Notes under the pieces: model-generated
Databases searched by the model: none
Told to the model about the DNA's origin: nothing
What the model saw: the letters and a program-made list of their open reading frames with translations, nothing else
NCBI RefSeq assembly: GCF_028743715.1
Contig: NZ_CP117996.1
Span: 558,001-622,000, forward strand
Reading direction: 5' to 3'
Length of the DNA: 64,000 nucleotides
Source of the DNA: Microbacterium sp. Clip185
GTDB lineage: Bacteria > Actinomycetota > Actinomycetes > Actinomycetales > Microbacteriaceae
In this document: piece after piece, positions 34,220 through 41,482 of the stretch
Numbering within the stretch: position 1 is the stretch's first letter
Layout of the letters: the number at the start of each line of letters is the position of its first letter
Made by a program: the position numbers and the translations under genes

Positions 34220-34257
34220 GCGGCGGGCCCCGGTCCCGAACATCCGGGGCCCGCCGC
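34220..34257. terminator. Perfect 14-bp hairpin between divergent genes
   Basis: GCGGCGGGCCCCGG (34220-34233) pairs with CCGGGGCCCGCCGC (34244-34257) around TCCCGAACAT. It looks like a terminator but lies upstream of both galU and the + strand gene at 34428, so what it would end is unclear. The 373-base gap (34055-34427) otherwise holds galU's start region and the promoter below. Confidence 0.6.
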
Positions 34258-34291
34258 TCATCTCGGTTCGCCATCGATCGCGTCACATCCA

Positions 34292-34403
34292 TTGCCCGGA
34301 CCGGGTGGGGGAGTAGTCTTCTCCTGTACACCTCATGTGTCACGTCTGACGGGCCACCCCGACCCCCTCTGAACGCGGCACGACCCGGGCGTCTCTGCCC
34401 GGG
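34292..34403 (+). promoter_or_regulatory. Candidate promoter and leader hairpin for the 34428 gene
   Basis: TTGCCC (34292-34297), 16 bases, TAGTCT (34314-34319) is a fair sigma-70-type promoter. In the leader, CCCGGGC (34384-34390) and GCCCGGG (34397-34403) form a seven-pair hairpin 24 bases before the ATG. Confidence 0.4.
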
Positions 34404-34427
34404 GGCCGCAGTGGAAGAGGGAGCGTC

Positions 34428-35144
34428 ATGGACCTGATCGTCTGGGCACGCGAGAACCCCGTTCTCGTCGTCACCGCCCTCGCGATCGCTGCCCTGATCG
34501 TGGTGGCGATGCGGATGGCGCGCGTGCCCGACAGCGCGGAGGAGCCGCATCCGACGGTCGCCGAACGCCCCGCCGTCGAGAAGGCCGTACCGCCGCGCGT
34601 GCCCTTCGCGCGGTCGATGCCCGCACCGCCGCAGCCGGTTGCCGTGGCGCAGCCCGCACCGCAGGTCGCGCCCGCCGGCTACGTCCCGCTCGAGGTCCCG
34701 GAGCTCTGGGAGCCCCCGGTCGGGTACCTCGGCGCAGCGGGTGCGCCGTCATCCGCGCCGTCGACACCCGTGAACCGCGCCGCTGCGACCTCGCCGGCGG
34801 GGCCGGGATCTCCCGCAAGATACCCCGCTCGTACTGCTCCGTTCGTGCAGCCTGTCGCCCGCGCACAGGCTCCTTCCTCGACTCCGCTCGCGCCGGCCGC
34901 GCCGAGCCGCCCGCCGCGGTCCTTCGACGACCTCCGCAGCGGTGCGCTCGCGGGCCGCACCTTCGAGTCGCTGCAGCAGTTCGCGGTCGCTGCGGTCGTC
35001 GAGGCCGGGCATCCGGTGGTACTCGTCGCCCGTATCTTCCGCGTGCCGAGCTGGAAGCTCGAGAGCTGGGTCGAGGCGGCTTTCCACGCCGCGCCGGTGC
35101 CCGTGCATCGGCCGTGGCGCGGCACGATGCCCCGCGCCGTCTGA
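34428..35144 (+). CDS. Membrane-anchored Pro/Ala-rich protein with C-terminal helical domain
   Basis: 238 residues, ATG after GAGGGAG. One N-terminal transmembrane helix (about 11-31), a disordered Pro/Ala/Val linker (about 35-165), then a helical end with FAVAAVVEAGHPVVLVARIF and RVPSWKLESWVEAAF, which has the spacing of a small helix-turn-helix. Whether it binds DNA is not known. No family recognised. Confidence 0.65.
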   Translation: MDLIVWARENPVLVVTALAIAALIVVAMRMARVPDSAEEPHPTVAERPAVEKAVPPRVPFARSMPAPPQPVAVAQPAPQVAPAGYVPLEVPELWEPPVGYLGAAGAPSSAPSTPVNRAAATSPAGPGSPARYPARTAPFVQPVARAQAPSSTPLAPAAPSRPPRSFDDLRSGALAGRTFESLQQFAVAAVVEAGHPVVLVARIFRVPSWKLESWVEAAFHAAPVPVHRPWRGTMPRAV

Positions 35145-35231
35145 CGGTCTCCGCGCGAATCGTCCCCGAGGCGGATGCGGGTCATCCCGGCGTCTGATGT
35201 GCTCGAACGCCCGGGTGGCGAGGCTTATGGC

Positions 35232-35414
35232 ATGACCACCGAGAACCTCCGCACGCTGTCCTTCCACCCGCCGCTGCGTCCGCGTGGCGGAGGGTCCGCG
35301 CTGGCGCTCGTCGTGCTCGGATGGATCGGCGTCATCGGTCTCGTGGCCGTCGCGGCCGCTGCCCCGTTCGTCTTGGCCGGCGGCTGGGTGCTCACCCAGG
35401 TGATGGGTCGCTGA
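35232..35414 (+). CDS. Small single-pass membrane protein (60 residues)
   Basis: ATG 35232 gives MTTENLRTLSFHPPLRPRGG and then a hydrophobic pair of segments (LALVVLGWIGVIGLVAV and APFVLAGGWVLT), one long or two short helices. An in-frame ATG at 35175 is possible but adds a charged, unlikely stretch. Function unknown. The stop lies in a hairpin shared with the convergent LuxR gene. Confidence 0.6.
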   Translation: MTTENLRTLSFHPPLRPRGGGSALALVVLGWIGVIGLVAVAAAAPFVLAGGWVLTQVMGR

Positions 35415-35434
35415 CGCGGCTGTCGGCCGTCAGC
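35410..35434. terminator. Small convergent-gene hairpin
   Basis: GCTGACG (35410-35416) and CGTCAGC (35428-35434) form seven pairs with an 11-base loop. The arms contain the stop codons of the converging genes. Confidence 0.4.
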
Positions 35435-37001
35435 CCAGCCCGAGGCGCCGGACGGCTGCCTCCGCCTCCTTGCGCGAGGAGACGCCCAGCTTGCGATAGG
35501 CGCTGCTGAGCTGCGTCTTGACCGTGTTGGGGCTCACGAACAGCCGTTCGGCGATCTGGGCGGTGGTGGCGCCGGTCGCCAGCTCCCGCAACACCGCGCG
35601 CTCCCTGGCGGTCAGCTGCGGCGCGGATGCGGCATCGGGGAACTGGGCCCGCTCGTGCACGAGGGTGACGAGATCGTCGTCCTGCAACGCCGCCGCCGCG
35701 GTCAGCTGGACGAAGTCGCTGTGGCCGACCGTCGCCATGCTGCCGGCGAGGCCGTACTCCCGGGCGAGGCGCAGGGCGTGGCGCATCGCGCCGGCGGCGT
35801 TCTCGGGCTCCTCGAGACGCAGGCAGGCGACGGCGGCCGCCATCAGAGCCTCGGTCAGCAGTCGCGGACGCGACCCCGCCTCCTCCACCAGAGCCGTGAG
35901 CGTGGCGAGGGCGCGGCGATGCTGCCCGGATGCGGACTCCACGCGCGCCCTGGCGAGCGTGAGGTGACCCGGCTCCGCGGGCCACAGCTCGAACCCGTCG
36001 AGGCGCGAGCCGCGGGCGAGCGCATCCTCCGCACGTTCGAGCTCGGCTGTCGCACGTGTCAGGTCCCCCCGACGCAGCAGCAGGTCGATACGCGCGCTCG
36101 CCAGCAGCTCTCCGGCCAGGCCCGCCTCGCTCAGAGGGTCCGGGTGCGCAGCCGCGGCGACATCGATCTCGATGAGCAGGGCCCCCGCATCCTCCGCCGG
36201 CGTGATCCGTGCCTTCGCGTGCAGCACGTGGGCCCAGTACTCGCCGAGCGTTGCGGGATCGATCGCGGCGAGCGTGCGCCGGGCCGCGTCGTCCTGCATC
36301 CGGTCATGCTCCCGCAGCGCCTGGGCGACCCGGGCCGGCACTGCGTACTTCGCGGCGGCGCCCAGCGCATCCGGCGCGGCGATGCGCGACCAGTGGTCGG
36401 CGGCGGAACGGTGTCCGGCGAGCGCGTGGATGCCGGCGAGCGATGCCGATGCCGATGCGCGGATGAGGGCGTCCTCCATCAGCACGGCGAGGTCGTACGC
36501 ATCCTGGTACTCGGTGACCGCCTGCTCGATCTGCCCGGCGAACTCTCGCACTCGCGCCCATTGGGCGTGCAGGTGCGGGAGTGCCGACTGGGCCGCTTCC
36601 ACGGCCTCGGTCGAGGCCGCGTGGAGCGCGTCGCGACCTCGTTCTACGCGGGCGACGGCGGCCGCCACGTGCCCGGCGCTGCGCTCGGCTGCCGCGCGGC
36701 TCGTGTGCTCGACGAGCACGTCGAGCAGTGCCGTCGGCCGCTCGAAGGTGGAGTGTCGGTAGCGGTGCACGCTGCCCGTGCCCTCGGAGAGGTGTCGCAG
36801 ATAGGTGCGCGCGGCGAGGTAGCGCGGCTGCGCGGCGAGCGTGGACGCCGGGAGGCGTTCCAGAGCGCGGAGGAGCGCGGGGGCGTCGGTGAGGATCAGT
36901 GCCGACCAGTGCTCGGCGATCAGCGCGGTCACGCGATCCCAGTCCTCGTCGTCGACGGCGCTGTTCAGGGCGCGTTGCGGTTCACGGGTGACATCGCTCA
37001 C
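35430..37001 (-). CDS. LuxR-type transcriptional regulator with long helical-repeat domain
   Basis: 523 residues from GTG 37001 (GAGAGG 11 bases upstream). Residues about 20-440 are TPR-like helical repeats, as in the C-terminal half of MalT/LAL regulators; no nucleotide-binding domain is present. The last 60 residues are a LuxR helix-turn-helix: LTARERAVLRELATGATTAQ then FVSPNTVKTQLSSAYRKLGV. A bipartite element 55-91 bases upstream is shared with the 38719 gene. The open frame continues to 38414 but that extension is the shadow of the sigma-factor gene. Confidence 0.88.
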   Translation of the reverse strand: MSDVTREPQRALNSAVDDEDWDRVTALIAEHWSALILTDAPALLRALERLPASTLAAQPRYLAARTYLRHLSEGTGSVHRYRHSTFERPTALLDVLVEHTSRAAAERSAGHVAAAVARVERGRDALHAASTEAVEAAQSALPHLHAQWARVREFAGQIEQAVTEYQDAYDLAVLMEDALIRASASASLAGIHALAGHRSAADHWSRIAAPDALGAAAKYAVPARVAQALREHDRMQDDAARRTLAAIDPATLGEYWAHVLHAKARITPAEDAGALLIEIDVAAAAHPDPLSEAGLAGELLASARIDLLLRRGDLTRATAELERAEDALARGSRLDGFELWPAEPGHLTLARARVESASGQHRRALATLTALVEEAGSRPRLLTEALMAAAVACLRLEEPENAAGAMRHALRLAREYGLAGSMATVGHSDFVQLTAAAALQDDDLVTLVHERAQFPDAASAPQLTARERAVLRELATGATTAQIAERLFVSPNTVKTQLSSAYRKLGVSSRKEAEAAVRRLGLG

Positions 37002-37055
37002 GATCTGCGTGGCCTCTCGGGTGTGCGGTGACGCGGAGATCGCGTTTCCTACGAG

Positions 37056-37092
37056 GAGAGATGCGTCGCACGCGGTTTCGTGACGCGGTTTC
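37056..37092 (-). promoter_or_regulatory. Bipartite element, copy 1 (upstream of the LuxR gene)
   Basis: On the minus strand: GAAACCGCGTCACG, 14 bases, GCATCTCTC. Both blocks and the exact spacing recur at 39122-39158. Within the spacer a second AAACCGCGT follows directly. GAAAC resembles the -35 of ECF sigma promoters. It lies 55 bases before the LuxR start. Confidence 0.6.
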
Positions 37093-37105
37093 CGAGATTC
37101 GTCGA

Positions 37106-38662
37106 TCAGAACGGGAAGCAGAACCATTCCCAGGGCCACGGGCATCCCGGCTCCGTGGGCTCCGTGGGCCCGCTCGGGCTCGGCGAGGGACTGGGGCTCG
37201 GCGACTCGCTCGGGGTCGGGCTCGGTGTCGGCGTCGGGCTCGGGGTTGGGCTCGGTGTCGGCGAGGGCGACGGGCTCAGGGAGGGGGCAGGTGTCGCTGA
37301 CGGCGAGGGCGACGGGCTCGGGGAGGGGGCCGGTGTCGGTGACGGCGAGGGAGTCGCGGAAGGTGAGGGCGTCGCGGAGGGCGATGGCGAAGGGCTGGGA
37401 GACGGCGCGGATGTCGGTGACGGCGATGCGCTGGGCGTCGGTGCGGGCGTGGGACGCGGTGTCGGCGCCGGTGTGGCCGCGGGGATGACGGGGGCGGGGC
37501 CTTCGGCCGCGGGGGAGCTCTCGGGGCGGGGTGTGCGCGGGGTGCGCGGCGTGGGCTGGGGTTCGGGCGCCAGCGTTGCGGTCGGGGTCACGGACGCCTC
37601 GGGTGAGGAGATCGCCGCGTCCGCAGCGGGGGCGGCGGGCGCTTCCGCGGCCGCCGGTGCGACGACCGAGGAGTCGGACGGGGCGAGGAGTCCACCCAGG
37701 CCCCCGGTCGCAGCCCACGTCACCCCGCCTGCGACCACCGCGACCGCCGACACCGCGACGACCGTCGCGAGCTGCCAAGAGCTCCGGCCGGCTCCGCGCG
37801 GGCGGAGCAGGCCCAGCAGTCCACCGCTCGCGTTCGAGGCGGCCTGTCCGCTGCCCGCGGCCATGGCCACGGCTGCGGCCTGCGCGCCGCCGGACTGCGC
37901 CCACGCCGCGTAACTGGCTGTCGCCGACACGCCGACGACGAGCGGGATGAGCACGAGGGCGAGCCGCGACGCGACGTCGCGCGCCTCGCTCCAGGCCAGC
38001 GCGCATCCGGTGCAGGTCTCCAGATGGGCATCGACGCGACGCGCGTCGCGCCGGGACAGGGCGCCACGGGTGTGCGTGCCTAGCAGCGGAAGGGTCTCGT
38101 GGCAGTCGGGGCCGCTCGGGTTGCGCAGCTGCGCCGTGACCCACGCGTCGCGGAATCCGCGGCGGGCTCGCACCACGAGGGCGGAGGCGGCGTTGGGCGC
38201 GAGTCCCATCAGCGGCGCGAACTGTCGCGGCTTCAGGCCGTCGACCTCGCTGTACCAGAGCGCCTCCTGCCAGCGGGTCGGCAGGCCCCGGAACACATCC
38301 GCGGTCGTGCCGCGCTCCAGGGCCGACAGAGCGGCATGCTCTGCGTCGACGGATGCGGCCGCCGCCGCATTCTCGAGGTCGGTCGTGTCGGCCTTGGTCT
38401 GTCGCGCACCCCATTCGGCCGCGACGTTACGCACCGACGTCAGCAGATACGGGCGGAAGCCCATGACCGGTCCTTGGCCGCGTCCGATCGCGGCGAGGAT
38501 GCGGGTGAAGGCCTCGGCCACCACATCGTCGGGATCGAGCGAGGTGAAGGCGCGCGCGACCGCGTGCGCGGCGGCGGAGTGGCGCAGCCACAGTTCGCCG
38601 TAGGCACGGGAGTCGCTCGCGCGGGCGCGCTCGACGAGATCGTCGTCAGACAGCTCGGGCAT
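37106..38662 (-). CDS. ECF-type sigma factor fused to zinc-finger anti-sigma domain, membrane helices and Ser/Pro-rich tail
   Basis: 518 residues from ATG 38662 (ATG 38701 would add 13). Order: sigma region 2 (about 8-60, AYGELWLRHSAAAHAVARAF, DPDDVVAEAFTRIL); region 4 (about 120-175, LPTRWQEALWYSEVDGLKPR); a ZAS-type anti-sigma zinc finger with Cys187-His188 and His213-x3-Cys217-x2-Cys220; two transmembrane helices (about 234-255 and 296-318); then about 160 residues of Ser/Pro/Thr/Ala repeats, ending in an aromatic cap (CPWPWEWFCFPF). The fusion suggests self-inhibition released by a surface signal (inference). Confidence 0.9.
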   Translation of the reverse strand: MPELSDDDLVERARASDSRAYGELWLRHSAAAHAVARAFTSLDPDDVVAEAFTRILAAIGRGQGPVMGFRPYLLTSVRNVAAEWGARQTKADTTDLENAAAAASVDAEHAALSALERGTTADVFRGLPTRWQEALWYSEVDGLKPRQFAPLMGLAPNAASALVVRARRGFRDAWVTAQLRNPSGPDCHETLPLLGTHTRGALSRRDARRVDAHLETCTGCALAWSEARDVASRLALVLIPLVVGVSATASYAAWAQSGGAQAAAVAMAAGSGQAASNASGGLLGLLRPRGAGRSSWQLATVVAVSAVAVVAGGVTWAATGGLGGLLAPSDSSVVAPAAAEAPAAPAADAAISSPEASVTPTATLAPEPQPTPRTPRTPRPESSPAAEGPAPVIPAATPAPTPRPTPAPTPSASPSPTSAPSPSPSPSPSATPSPSATPSPSPTPAPSPSPSPSPSATPAPSLSPSPSPTPSPTPSPTPTPSPTPSESPSPSPSPSPSGPTEPTEPGCPWPWEWFCFPF

Positions 38663-38718
38663 GGGCTTTCGGGTCTTCGGGAATTCTGAGAAAGCTCTCA
38701 TCTTCGGGTCCGTCCAGA

Positions 38719-39117
38719 CTAGGGCGACGGCGCGGTCAAGCGGGAGAGATCCCAGGGATCCTGTGCAGAATCGCCGATCGACTCGAAGTTCCGGAGATGG
38801 CGGACGAGGTCGGTGAAGGTGTCATCCGCGAATGCGCGGCAGTCCAGGACCCGCGGCGCACCCCCGGTGACGTTCGCGACGATGCAACGGCGCAGGCGCC
38901 GACCCGCGACCGCATCCGTCGGGCGGGGAACCGAGAAGTGCACCAGCCCTCTCCGCCAGATCGCGGTGTCGGCGCCGTGATAGAGGTGCACGAGCGGGCC
39001 TCGGATGACGATGCGTTCGGGCCGGATGGCGCCACGCGAACCGGCCAGTCGCCGCGGCAGCCAGCGTCGCCAGGCGCGAAGGACCGGGACGGCGAACTCG
39101 GTGTGTGCGGGATGCAT
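38719..39117 (-). CDS. Hypothetical protein (132 residues)
   Basis: MHPAHTEFAVPVLRAWRRWL start, basic N-terminal region, then a beta-rich part (RIVIRGPLVHLYHG, LVHFSVPRP, RRLRRCIVANVTGGAPRVLD) and a C-terminal DPWDLSRL. No membrane helix, no known domain. The bipartite element ends four bases before the ATG, so transcripts would have almost no leader. It lies next to the sigma/anti-sigma fusion and is a candidate target of it. Confidence 0.6.
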   Translation of the reverse strand: MHPAHTEFAVPVLRAWRRWLPRRLAGSRGAIRPERIVIRGPLVHLYHGADTAIWRRGLVHFSVPRPTDAVAGRRLRRCIVANVTGGAPRVLDCRAFADDTFTDLVRHLRNFESIGDSAQDPWDLSRLTAPSP

Positions 39118-39121
39118 ACCT

Positions 39122-39158
39122 GAGAGATGCGATTGCTCGCAGAACGTGACGCGGTTTC
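39122..39158 (-). promoter_or_regulatory. Bipartite element, copy 2 (upstream of the 38719 gene)
   Basis: On the minus strand GAAACCGCGTCACG, 14 unrelated bases, GCATCTCTC; both blocks identical to the copy at 37056-37092. It ends directly before AGGT-ATG of the 132-residue gene. Confidence 0.6.
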
Positions 39159-39220
39159 ACGAACTTTCTTCGCCCGTCAAGGGGGCCGATTCCGTGGCGG
39201 GCGCCGCGCAGACTGGGCTC

Positions 39221-39379
39221 ATGGTCGGAATCGCTGTTCTCCTCGTCATCATCGGCATCGTCCTGCTTCTTCTGGGCGTCTTCGTCGAAGCGGTGAAGTT
39301 CCTGCTCTGGATCGGGCTGATCATCCTCGTCATCGGGATCATCGCGGCCCTCATGCGATTCATCCGACGACAGGCGTAG
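39221..39379 (+). CDS. Small two-helix membrane protein (52 residues)
   Basis: MVGIAVLLVIIGIVLLLLGV forms one helix, FLLWIGLIILVIGIIAALMR the second, with a short EAVK loop and a basic end. Composition like small DUF-type phage-shock or stress peptides, but no family is certain. CAGACT six bases before the ATG may be a leaderless -10 box. Confidence 0.65.
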   Translation: MVGIAVLLVIIGIVLLLLGVFVEAVKFLLWIGLIILVIGIIAALMRFIRRQA

Positions 39380-39403
39380 TCCAACCGGCTCGCGCGTTCG
39401 TCC

Positions 39404-39434
39404 GGTCGTTGAGCGAACGCAGCGAGACGAAACG
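39404..39434. repeat. Single copy of a REP-like element (cgttgagcgaacgcagcgag type)
   Basis: GGTCGTTGAGCGAACGCAGC followed by GAGACGAAACG. This word is familiar as a dispersed intergenic repeat in Microbacteriaceae genomes. CGTT and AACG ends make a short hairpin. It lies between convergent genes at 39379 and 39456. Confidence 0.6.
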
Positions 39435-39455
39435 CCGACGCCGCGGCCGCGCGTG

Positions 39456-40151
39456 TCAGGCCGCGGGGCAGAGCGTGATGCCGTCGGTGCGATCGCCCTC
39501 GCGAGGGGTCCCGTTCAACGCGGCCACGACCCGTACCGCGCGGTCCCAGAACCGGGCGTAGTGCAGCGGATCCGCGTTGACCTGCGTCTCGTGCGCGACC
39601 TGGGTGGGATCGAGAGACGCCCGATCGGGCACACGTTCGGCCATGGCACGGTAGAAGATCGTGGCGGCCGTGTACGGGTCGAGCCGTTCGTCGCGGGAGC
39701 CCCAAGAGTCCTGCTGCTGGAACAGCCCGATCGAGGTCGTGGGTGTCCCATCGGGATTCGTGACGCCGCTCGTCTCCCAATCGCCGTAGTCGAGGTTTCG
39801 CAGCGACGACTCGCCCATCGCCGTCATGATCGCGATGGTCTGATCGCGTTCGTCGAAACCGAGATCGCGCCCCGCGGCGAGGATGGTGCACGCGTTGGCG
39901 AGCTGGCCCGACCCGTATCCTGCGATCGCCGGCTGGGCGATGCCGGGCGGGCGCGGTGCATCGCCGATTCCGACGTCGATCCGGTCGGCGGAATCGAAGG
40001 CGCCGATCGCGGCGCTGCCGGCGGCCAGGAGCGCCACGATGAGGATGAGGGGCGCGGCGGCCAAGGCGATGACCGCGGCGACGAGTCCACCGCGCGCGCC
40101 GCGTCGGCGGGCGGGCGGGCGGCGCCTGCGGGTCGAGGGACGTCGGGCCAT
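39456..40151 (-). CDS. Membrane-anchored lysozyme-like/transglycosylase-like protein
   Basis: 231 residues. An Arg-rich N-terminus (RRRRPPARRRGARGG), one transmembrane helix (about 22-48), then a domain with ACTILAAGRDLGFDERDQTI, MTAMGESSLRNLDYGD, TTSIGLFQQQDSWGS and DPYTAATIFYRAM. The Glu of MGESS and the SIGLFQQ block have the layout of lytic transglycosylase folds. Likely acts on peptidoglycan outside the membrane. Enzyme activity is inference. Confidence 0.72.
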   Translation of the reverse strand: MARRPSTRRRRPPARRRGARGGLVAAVIALAAAPLILIVALLAAGSAAIGAFDSADRIDVGIGDAPRPPGIAQPAIAGYGSGQLANACTILAAGRDLGFDERDQTIAIMTAMGESSLRNLDYGDWETSGVTNPDGTPTTSIGLFQQQDSWGSRDERLDPYTAATIFYRAMAERVPDRASLDPTQVAHETQVNADPLHYARFWDRAVRVVAALNGTPREGDRTDGITLCPAA

Positions 40152-40193
40152 CGCGGTCAGCGTAGAGGGTGCACCTGGAGTTCCCCCGGGGGC

Positions 40194-41363
40194 TCAGCCG
40201 AGGGTCGCCGCCACGTCGTCCCACCACTGCGAGGCGCGTGCGCGGTGCGCGTCGAATCGCTCGGTCGCCGCTTCGCGCAGGAACGCGGCGCGGGAGACGA
40301 GGGCGGGCAGCAGAGCGGATGCGGCCGCGGCGTCGTCGATGTCGATCACACCCTCCTGGCCCCAAGGCTCGAGGGCGCCTGTCAGCTTGATCCGCGTGTA
40401 CTCGTCCGCCGCGAGGGCGAGCACGGGCACCCCCGACGGTGCCGCGAACACCACGGGGTGGTAGCGGGAGCTGATGAGCAGGCGTGCGGAGCGGGCGAGC
40501 GCGACGGCGTGCGCCGTGTCCGCCGTGGTCTCCAACCTGCTGGGGGTGCGCAGATGAGCGCGGACGCGTTCGTGCACGACGACGTCGCCGCGCACGTCGC
40601 CGTCGGTGAGCGGACCGAAGTGCGCGTGGAAGACGACGGGCGCGTCTGTGACCTCTGCGGCCGCGTCGATCATGCGGGCGAGGGCGGCGTCGACCGCATC
40701 CGTCGGGCGGTGCGCATACCAGCCGGACAGGCTCACGAGCAGCGGTCCGGATGCGGGCGCGACGACGGGGGCGTCGAGGAAGGACGCGTCGTCGACCTGC
40801 CGGCGGGGATGCAGCCCCCACGAGTGCACGAGCGCCTCGGTGCTGCCCTCGCGCACACCGACGAGCGCGGCGTCCGCGAGCGCCGCGCGCAGCCGCGTCT
40901 CATCATCGGTGGTCAGGTCGGGCCCGAAGGTCTGCCCGCTGAAGACGACCGGCAGCCCGCGCGCGGCAGCCATCCGGCTGAGCGTCGTGCGCTCGTAGAT
41001 GTGCACCGGCCACCGCGAGGCGAGGTTGCCGCCGCCGGTGTGCAGCACTCCGGTGACCCCGTCGAGCGCATCGAGCACGCCCCGAGCCGTGTCGTCGGCG
41101 GTGAGCACGGTGCGACCGTCCGCCGCATCCACCAGCTGCTCGCTCCGGCGGGCCGCAGCGTCTCGATCGAGTCCCGTGAAACCGAGTCGGTTGACAGCGG
41201 AGATCCCGTAACGCTCGCGGGTCTCGGCGGGAGCCGAGGAGACACCGATCGTGTCGAGGCCGCGACGGCGGAGCTCGACGACGGCGGCGTCGAACATCGC
41301 CTCGTCGCCGACATGGAACAGATCGTCGACGACGCCGACGTCGCCGATGGCAAGAACGCTCAC
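40194..41363 (-). CDS. Polysaccharide pyruvyl transferase family protein
   Basis: 389 residues from GTG 41363. Family features: SVLAIGDVGVVDDLFHVGDEAM, GVLHTGGGNLASRWPVHIYE, SGQTFGPDLT, VGVREGSTEALV, ISSRYHPVVFAAPSGVPVLAL. Members add pyruvate ketals to cell-wall sugars (CsaB/WcaK class), though related proteins act in other ways. Divergent from two glycosyltransferases that it probably serves. Confidence 0.88.
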   Translation of the reverse strand: MSVLAIGDVGVVDDLFHVGDEAMFDAAVVELRRRGLDTIGVSSAPAETRERYGISAVNRLGFTGLDRDAAARRSEQLVDAADGRTVLTADDTARGVLDALDGVTGVLHTGGGNLASRWPVHIYERTTLSRMAAARGLPVVFSGQTFGPDLTTDDETRLRAALADAALVGVREGSTEALVHSWGLHPRRQVDDASFLDAPVVAPASGPLLVSLSGWYAHRPTDAVDAALARMIDAAAEVTDAPVVFHAHFGPLTDGDVRGDVVVHERVRAHLRTPSRLETTADTAHAVALARSARLLISSRYHPVVFAAPSGVPVLALAADEYTRIKLTGALEPWGQEGVIDIDDAAAASALLPALVSRAAFLREAATERFDAHRARASQWWDDVAATLG

Positions 41364-41482
41364 GCGGGCTCCGGGATCGTAGCGGGGGAAGGGGTGCGAC
41401 TCAACGCTAGCCTGCTGCACAGACGTGTTCTCTACGATCGATCCGCTCGTGGCCGTCCGGCGACGGTGAAGGGAAGTGGGAC

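Noticed and set aside
34131-34550. Possible minus-strand gene in the galU upstream region
   Set aside because: Arg/Pro-rich shadow-type translation, runs into the 34428 gene, and spans the orphan hairpin.
35430-38414. One 994-codon gene covering the LuxR region and the sigma-factor region
   Set aside because: The N-terminal half is Arg-rich antisense-type sequence overlapping the well-supported sigma/anti-sigma gene; the LuxR homology starts at 37001.
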